5,910 nucleotides of DNA from Planctomycetota bacterium (lineage in GTDB: Bacteria; Planctomycetota; Phycisphaerae; UBA1845; UTPLA1): assembly GCA_027295245.1 (NCBI GenBank), contig JAPULF010000138.1:1-5910 (forward strand), in the 5' to 3' direction. The position numbers and the translations under genes were made by a program. This document shows positions 5,336 to 5,910 of the stretch, piece by piece (within the stretch, counting starts at the first letter, position 1; each line of letters begins with the position of its first letter). Below the pieces are notes generated by a model. That model was not told the origin of the DNA. It searched no databases and saw only the letters and a program-made list of their open reading frames with translations.

Positions 5336-5910
5336 ATGACACTCTCGCTCGTCGTCGACAACCTTGACCGACTCATCGCCCTGGCATGTCTGGTGGCGTT
5401 CAGCGGTATGATCTCCGCGAGCGAAACCGCCCTGTTTGCCTTGACTCGGCAGCAATTGGCCCGCTTCCGTCAGTCGGGCCGGCGGTCCGCCCGGACGGTG
5501 CTGCGGCTTCGCGAAGACCCTCGCGGACTGCTATCGACGGTGCTGCTCGTCAATATCGCGGTCAACATCCTGCTTTATTCCATGCTGGCCGTGACGGTGC
5601 AGAAGCTCAGCGGGGGATCGACGGCCTGGACGGCCGGGCTCGGCATGGCCGGTTTCGTCATCGCGCTGGTGGGGGCCGAGATCGCACCCAAGCTCATTGC
5701 CCTGTCGGCGGCGGAATGGCTTGCGCCGCTGGTGGCCGAACCGGTCCGGGTGATCAAGATCGCCACGGGCTTCATACGCTGGACGCTGGAACGAAGCTTC
5801 GTGGAACCGCTGACCCGACTCGTCAGCGGCACCGCCGATCTCAAACCCGCCGTTGGGGCCGAAGAGTTGCAGGAACTGGTCAGCATCGGCCGCAAGGAAG
5901 GCCTTATCAA
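5336..5910 (+). CDS. CNNM/CorC-family (DUF21) membrane protein, 3' end outside window
   Basis: The first 191 codons of a gene continuing past base 5910. They match the CNNM transmembrane domain (DUF21) found in CorC/HlyC-type proteins, which are linked to magnesium and other divalent cation transport or efflux. Diagnostic stretches are SGMISASETALFAL (23-36) at the first helix, LLVNIAVNILLYSML (70-84), and GAEIAPKLIAL (113-123), the family's GE-x-PK signature in slightly altered form. Residues 176-191 (EELQELVSIGRKEGLI) match the linker that normally leads into a CBS-domain pair and a C-terminal CorC/HlyC domain, so those are expected downstream but not seen. The ATG at 5336 is firm: a stop (TGA, 5315-5317) lies in frame just upstream with no other start between, although the ribosome binding site is weak. 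The gene is divergent from the TauE-like transporter with 112 bases between starts. Which metal it handles is unknown. Confidence 0.9.
   Translation, partial: MTLSLVVDNLDRLIALACLVAFSGMISASETALFALTRQQLARFRQSGRRSARTVLRLREDPRGLLSTVLLVNIAVNILLYSMLAVTVQKLSGGSTAWTAGLGMAGFVIALVGAEIAPKLIALSAAEWLAPLVAEPVRVIKIATGFIRWTLERSFVEPLTRLVSGTADLKPAVGAEELQELVSIGRKEGLI

Noticed and set aside
4304..5367. Long frames overlapping the transporter gene on both strands (plus 4423-5367, minus 4304-5251)
   Set aside because: They are out of frame with the clear two-repeat TauE/SafE protein, rich in Arg, Asp and Pro, and lack membrane helices.
1..5910. CRISPR array, insertion sequence, phage or defence system
   Set aside because: No regularly spaced direct repeats, transposase, terminal inverted repeats or defence-type domains. 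The helicase is a housekeeping type and stands alone, with no nuclease neighbour.

Overview
The window is an ordinary chromosomal stretch from a high-GC (roughly 60% by eye) Gram-negative-type bacterium. The mix of genes, GTG and TTG starts, and a PD40-repeat lipoprotein with a GACTCG-type core would fit Planctomycetota or a similar lineage. That placement is an impression from protein style, not a proven assignment.

Layout, left to right. Bases 1-335 hold no gene I can defend. They carry hairpins, a T-rich tract and promoter-like elements, all reading leftward. Bases 336-2468 (minus) encode a complete UvrD/Rep/PcrA-type superfamily 1 DNA helicase with all its ATPase motifs. Bases 2469-2993 are a long intergenic region holding the promoter of the next gene. 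Bases 2994-4163 (plus) encode a secreted, probably lipid-anchored, TolB-like beta-propeller protein with six PD40 repeats. Bases 4164-4389 separate two convergent genes. Bases 4390-5223 (minus) encode a TauE/SafE-family membrane transporter. Bases 5224-5335 form a compact divergent promoter region with a 7-8-7 inverted repeat. Bases 5336-5910 (plus) encode the N-terminal half of a CNNM/CorC (DUF21) membrane protein that runs off the right edge.

Neighbouring genes alternate in direction (minus, plus, minus, plus), so each is probably its own transcription unit and no operon is visible. The only suggestion of shared control is between the TauE-like and CNNM-like genes, whose promoters lie back to back around the inverted repeat. 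I found no mobile element, CRISPR array, tRNA or rRNA. I do not see a new biological system. The most useful leads are the inverted repeat at 5287-5308, the palindrome at 2935-2946 and the partial internal duplication in the lipoprotein gene.
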